From Trueperaceae bacterium (GTDB lineage: Bacteria; Deinococcota; Deinococci; Deinococcales; Trueperaceae): 7,530 nucleotides of DNA. Location of the stretch: positions 1 to 7,530 of the forward strand of contig SKSV01000335.1 in the NCBI GenBank assembly GCA_007122815.1, given 5' to 3'. A program made the translations under genes and the position numbers. Each line of letters starts with the position of its first letter. Within the stretch, counting starts at the first letter, position 1. Positions 5,772 through 7,530 of the stretch are shown in pieces. The notes beneath the pieces are model-generated. The model was not told where the DNA came from. It was given only the letters and a program-made list of their open reading frames with translations, and ran no database searches.

Positions 5772-7237
5772 TTCTCTCCTCCTCCGCCGGGCACGCCACG
5801 CAGGCTTCTCCAGGCGGCGGCCAAGCCGAACATCAGTTGCGCGTACAACAAGCCGAGCGCGGCCATGCCCAGAGCGCCCACCGCGTACGTCGTCAGGTCG
5901 AACGTGACGCGCGAGCCTACCCATGACGCTATCACCACCACGCATGTTCCTGCTGCGAACAGGAGCAGGTTCCTCTTGGAGACGGAGAAGCGGAACACGA
6001 AGAAGTAGTACCCGCCCGTCAGCAGGAGGTGCACCACCGTTGCGATCGCATGACCCGCGGCGACACCGACGACGCCCGCAGTAGGTAGCAGCAACAGAGC
6101 GGCTGCCACCCGGGTGCCCAGGTAGACGAGCTCCAGGACGAGCCAGGCGCCGACCCGGTGCATGGCGAGTAGAGGTGCACCGACGACCCATATGGCCACG
6201 TGGACGAAGTCGGCCGATAGTAGCCACGGGAGCACGCGTTGCGCTTCGTAGAACTCCGCGGAGTAGAGCACGTACAGCGCTGGGCCGGAGAGCAGACCCA
6301 GCATGCCGAGCGCCAGGGCCGCCACGGGGAGCACCACCGCCAGCAGCTGGTTCGCGGTCTCGACCACGTGCTCGCGGGTGGTGTCCTGGCTGAGCGAGGC
6401 GATGGCGTAGCTACCGACGCTACCGAGCACGATCGCCTTGACCTGGTGCGTGATGGAGAGCGCTGCCTGGTAGATGCCGTTCTGGCTCAAGTCGGTGGTG
6501 CGGATCAGGGTCGAACGCACGATCACGTCGCTCAACTGCAGAGTGAAGCCGGCTATCAAGGACGCGCCTCCGAAGGCGGCGAGCGTTCGCAGCACCCGAG
6601 CGTCGAAGGTGAGGGCCCATGGGCGATAGCCGAGCGCACGGCAGCGGCGGTCCAGGAACAGCATGATCGTCAGGGTGATCAGGGTCAACTGGACTGCGGC
6701 GCCTGCGAGCCCGAACCACCAGACCACCGGTACGGTGACGGCGGTGCCGAGCGCCAGCGCTACGCTGCGGCCAGCGGTCATCCCCCTGATGTCCAGTAGA
6801 GCCGTCAGGAACGCAACGCGGTGCTGAACCGCAGCTTCGAGCGGCACTAACAGGAGGAGGATGGAGAGCGCCAGCACGATGCGTGCATCGGCGCTGAGCC
6901 CGACGAGCTCGAGCAGTCCCGGTCCGCCTAGGAGCGTCACCGCCAGCGCTGCCACCAGTAGGGCGGCCAGCAGCACGTTCACCGAGTTCGCTTGGGCCAG
7001 CAGGCGCTGACGCTCTTCGTGGCTCCTGGCCGCAGCCACGTTGCGGTTGAGGCTCATGCCCAGTCCGAAGGCCGCTATCGTGCTCGCTGTCAGCACGATG
7101 AGAGTGAGCTGCATGAACTCACCGAAGCCGTCCGGTCCCAGTCTCAGGGCCAGGACCTTGTTGCGCACTATCGCGGTCGCCGCGATGACGAGCTGCATCC
7201 CGCCGAGCCGAAGCAGGTTGACGAGGATGGTCCGCAT
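5768..7237 (-). CDS. Polysaccharide flippase, Wzx/MATE-like (oligosaccharide translocase)
   Basis: Probable inner-membrane translocase that moves an undecaprenyl-linked oligosaccharide from the cytoplasmic to the outer face. The 489-residue product has the usual length of Wzx-type proteins and is mostly hydrophobic, with about 12-14 membrane segments (for example residues 12-30, 42-62, 87-105, 119-136, 158-176, 178-195, 222-240, 296-325, 341-358, 366-385, 388-410, 424-440, 450-472). The N-terminal pattern NLLRLGGMQLV followed by LGPDGFGEF at 33-41 is typical of the polysaccharide transporter branch of the MVF/MATE superfamily, as is a charged loop near 245-262. The ATG is preceded by GAGG (7248-7245) with 7-base spacing. 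It is the first gene of the visible operon, and its stop overlaps the next start by four bases (GTGA). The tail PGGGGEK is encoded by the ribosome binding site of the next gene. The family is well supported; the substrate cannot be told. Confidence 0.88.
   Translation of the reverse strand: MRTILVNLLRLGGMQLVIAATAIVRNKVLALRLGPDGFGEFMQLTLIVLTASTIAAFGLGMSLNRNVAAARSHEERQRLLAQANSVNVLLAALLVAALAVTLLGGPGLLELVGLSADARIVLALSILLLLVPLEAAVQHRVAFLTALLDIRGMTAGRSVALALGTAVTVPVVWWFGLAGAAVQLTLITLTIMLFLDRRCRALGYRPWALTFDARVLRTLAAFGGASLIAGFTLQLSDVIVRSTLIRTTDLSQNGIYQAALSITHQVKAIVLGSVGSYAIASLSQDTTREHVVETANQLLAVVLPVAALALGMLGLLSGPALYVLYSAEFYEAQRVLPWLLSADFVHVAIWVVGAPLLAMHRVGAWLVLELVYLGTRVAAALLLLPTAGVVGVAAGHAIATVVHLLLTGGYYFFVFRFSVSKRNLLLFAAGTCVVVIASWVGSRVTFDLTTYAVGALGMAALGLLYAQLMFGLAAAWRSLRGVPGGGGEK
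5778..5785 (-). promoter_or_regulatory. Strong ribosome binding site of the family 2 glycosyltransferase
   Basis: GGAGGAGG on the minus strand, 6 bases before GTG 5771. It lies inside the last codons of the flippase gene, where it encodes the Gly-rich tail. It decides the start, because the reading frame is open for 152 more codons upstream. Confidence 0.8.
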
Positions 7238-7447
7238 CGCGCGACCTCGACCCTTCCCCTCCCGAGCGGCTCACCGAGCGTCGGTCGCCAAGGTGGCGTT
7301 CGGGTGACGACCCAGCCTACGCCCGCTCGAGGGCGCCTGGGCGTGACCTGCGACCAGCCCGTGTCCGTCTCATGACGGCGGCGCCGCCCGAGACCGGTTG
7401 GTGGTGGGTGCGGTTTGGGGCGGCGGTGGTTGCGTGGGTTGGTGGGG
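7238..7447 (-). other. Leader/intergenic region upstream of the polysaccharide operon
   Basis: This 210-base stretch has no supportable gene. From far to near the flippase it holds the C-rich tract, then a short imperfect dyad (GTCTC at 7367-7371 facing GAGAC at 7390-7394, enclosing the 12-base palindrome GGCGGCGCCGCC at 7377-7388), then about 110 ordinary GC-rich bases ending in a purine-rich stretch and the ribosome binding site. I find no convincing -35/-10 pair; a TAGGCT hexamer near 7320 lacks a matching -35 box. The operon promoter could be here in non-canonical form or upstream of the window. Confidence 0.5.
7245..7248 (-). promoter_or_regulatory. Ribosome binding site of the flippase gene
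   Basis: GAGG on the minus strand, 7 bases before the ATG at 7237. A further purine-rich run (GGGAGGGGAAGGG) lies just upstream at about 7263-7251. It supports the chosen start. Confidence 0.6.
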
Positions 7448-7450
7448 TTA
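7397..7450 (-). terminator. C-rich, G-poor tract resembling a Rho utilisation (rut) site
   Basis: Read as minus-strand RNA, these 54 bases contain about 32 C, 17 A, only 4 G and 1 U, with many YC dinucleotides. Such long C>G bubbles are the known hallmark of Rho-loading sites in bacterial transcripts. The tract starts at the stop of the possible upstream gene (7448) and lies 160 bases before the flippase start, so it could end or attenuate transcription coming from upstream before it enters the polysaccharide operon. There is no U-run, so this is not an intrinsic terminator. Composition is seen directly; Rho action is inferred. Confidence 0.35.
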
Positions 7451-7528
7451 GTGGTTGGTGCTGGCGTACGCGGTTTGCTGGGTGGGTTGTGAGTAGGTGG
7501 TGATGCTGGCGATGGTTTGACCGTATGG
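7448..7528 (-). CDS. Possible C-terminal end of an upstream gene (partial, runs off the window)
   Basis: One minus-strand frame entering from the right edge reads 26 codons, PYGQTIASITTYSQPTQQTAYASTNH, before a TAA stop at 7450-7448. Third positions are mostly C (ATC, ACC, TAC, GCC, AGC, AAC, CAC), as in real high-GC genes, which is why I prefer this frame over the two others that are also open here and give proline/arginine/histidine-rich nonsense. The residues are Thr/Ser/Gln/Ala-rich with no recognisable domain. If real, the protein ends 210 bases before the flippase gene on the same strand. The piece is short and the C/A-rich composition by itself could mimic this codon pattern, so the call is weak. 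Confidence 0.3.
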   Translation of the reverse strand, partial: PYGQTIASITTYSQPTQQTAYASTNH

Positions 7529-7530
7529 GA

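Noticed and set aside
5772..6227. 152-codon upstream extension of the family 2 glycosyltransferase frame
   Set aside because: It lies wholly within the flippase gene in another frame, reads as Arg/Gly/Pro-rich nonsense, and a strong ribosome binding site exists at the GTG 5771 start.
6239..6799. Plus-strand open frame opposite the flippase
   Set aside because: Glu/Arg/Gln/His-rich translation is the usual antisense shadow of hydrophobic membrane-protein codons.
7367..7394. Intrinsic terminator in the operon leader (GTCTC/GAGAC dyad)
   Set aside because: The arms are only 5 bp, the enclosed palindrome is out of register with them, and no T-run follows on either strand.
1..7530. tRNA, rRNA, insertion sequence, phage or defence genes
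   Set aside because: Nothing resembling a tRNA cloverleaf, rRNA core, transposase or defence protein motif was seen on reading through; the window is filled by the polysaccharide genes.

Overview
The window is a GC-rich bacterial segment in which every convincing gene lies on the minus strand. It carries a compact six-gene operon for building and exporting a cell-surface polysaccharide (O-antigen, capsule or exopolysaccharide type). High GC, strong G/C bias at third codon positions, frequent GTG starts and GGAGG-type ribosome binding sites indicate a high-GC bacterium. Nothing here fixes the phylum; Deinococcota, Actinomycetota and Pseudomonadota all remain possible.

Transcription runs from high to low coordinates. 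7530-7448 may hold the last 26 codons of an upstream minus-strand gene (weak call). 7447-7238 is the leader of the operon; its distal part would give an extremely C-rich, G-poor transcript resembling a Rho-loading site. Then come: a Wzx/MATE-like polysaccharide flippase (7237-5768), a GT-A family 2 glycosyltransferase (5771-4914), a polytopic O-antigen ligase/polymerase-type protein (4894-3527), and three consecutive GT-B family 4 glycosyltransferases (3530-2373, 2376-1261, 1264-113). The last gene runs into a small array of four 20-bp tandem repeats (38-117) that contains its stop codon. Bases 1-37 show no assignable gene.

The genes fit one pathway by family knowledge. The four glycosyltransferases would add sugars one by one to an undecaprenyl-linked acceptor in the cytoplasm, the flippase would move the lipid-linked unit across the membrane, and the Wzy/WaaL-like protein would polymerise it or transfer it outside. 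No initiating phosphoglycosyl transferase, nucleotide-sugar synthesis gene, chain-length regulator or export channel lies in the window, so the locus must continue elsewhere or rely on genes at other sites.

Four of the five gene junctions have the same architecture: a 4-base GTGA overlap in which the downstream GTG start shares bases with the upstream TGA stop. This points to tightly coupled translation. I do not see a mobile element, CRISPR array, RNA gene or clearly novel system. The most unusual points are the repeat array with stops in all six frames at the operon end, the Rho-site-like tract, the repeated GTGA junction, and a Glu-to-Gln change in the EX7E motif of one glycosyltransferase.
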